Assembly (NCBI GenBank): GCA_022736605.1
Contig: DZDB01000122.1
Location: forward strand, 1 to 5,553
From: Sideroxydans lithotrophicus
Lineage (GTDB): Bacteria; Pseudomonadota; Gammaproteobacteria; Burkholderiales; Sulfuriferulaceae
DNA: 5,553 bases
Direction: 5' to 3'
Shown: piece by piece, positions 5,500 to 5,553 of the stretch
Position numbering within the stretch: the stretch's first letter is position 1
How the letters are laid out: each line of letters starts with the position of its first letter
Notes under the pieces: model-generated
Seen by the model: the letters and a program-made list of their open reading frames with translations, nothing else
The model's database searches: none
What the model was told of the DNA's origin: nothing
Program-made: the position numbers and the translations under genes

Positions 5500-5553
5500 G
5501 CAGCCTCCTGTTTGTGGGTGATGACCATGCGTTTGAGTTCCGGCACGCACGAG
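5496..5553 (-). CDS. nasA: 3' end of a probable assimilatory nitrate reductase (C-terminal [2Fe-2S] BFD-like segment)
   Basis: The last 18 codons are visible, SCVPELKRMVITHKQEAA, ending at TGA 5498-5496, which overlaps the ybiB-like ATG. The SCVPELKRM stretch is the end of the CGSCxPEL signature of BFD-like [2Fe-2S] domains, where the cysteine binds the cluster. Such a domain is found at the extreme C terminus of many NasA nitrate reductases, and nirB and cobA lie nearby. Other BFD-bearing flavoproteins or oxidases are possible. That a gene ends here is well supported by the signature, the overlap and the following Shine-Dalgarno within its last codons; its identity as nasA is an inference. 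Confidence 0.55.
   Translation of the reverse strand, partial: SCVPELKRMVITHKQEAA

Noticed and set aside
5500..5550. An N-terminal extension of 17 residues on the ybiB-like protein
   Set aside because: The perfect AGGAGG four nt before the ATG at 5499 and the alternative frame ending in a [2Fe-2S]-type signature explain this DNA better.
1..5553. Insertion sequences, tRNA genes, CRISPR repeats or phage attachment sites
   Set aside because: I looked for terminal inverted repeats with transposase frames, cloverleaf-like stretches and regularly spaced direct repeats and saw none.

Overview
This window looks like a chromosomal segment from a GC-rich proteobacterium, most likely a betaproteobacterium. 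That placement rests on protein style, codon use and the cobA-nirB arrangement, not on a database match. It holds two parts of a nitrate/nitrite assimilation region on the minus strand, with an unrelated-looking transport operon on the plus strand between them.

Left part (1-933, minus strand): a SUMT-type uroporphyrinogen-III C-methyltransferase (cobA, 178-933) lies 23 bp upstream of the first 51 codons of nirB, the nitrite reductase large subunit, which runs off the left edge. CobA makes the siroheme precursor that NirB needs, so the pair makes biochemical sense. The 368-bp gap to the next annotated plus-strand gene carries what reads as a complete sigma-54/NtrC control region firing toward cobA. 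It has a -24/-12 promoter with exact GG-N10-GC spacing, an AT-rich stretch with an IHF-like match, and two NtrC-like enhancer sites centred at about -107 and -137.

Middle part (about 1158-4413, plus strand): a possible sigma-70 promoter leads to a 16-codon leader ORF with its own Shine-Dalgarno. Its stop codon overlaps the start of a large gene (888 aa), which has a poor ribosome binding site of its own. The large protein has about 12 membrane segments resembling the NTT (ATP/ADP translocase) family, followed by a long helical region with HEAT-like repeats. A separate 149-aa cyclic-nucleotide-binding domain protein follows with a 4-bp ATGA overlap. Together they look like a membrane transporter with a scaffold and a cyclic-nucleotide sensor. 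The substrate is unknown.

Right part (4414-5553): a 102-bp convergent intergenic region holds overlapping hairpins and a likely minus-strand terminator. Next, on the minus strand, is a TrpD2/YbiB-like protein (327 aa). Its start overlaps the stop of a gene of which only the last 18 codons are visible. Those codons begin with a Cys-x-Pro-Glu-Leu signature typical of a C-terminal BFD-like [2Fe-2S] domain, which in this setting suggests an assimilatory nitrate reductase (nasA).

No RNA gene, CRISPR array, insertion sequence or attachment site was seen.
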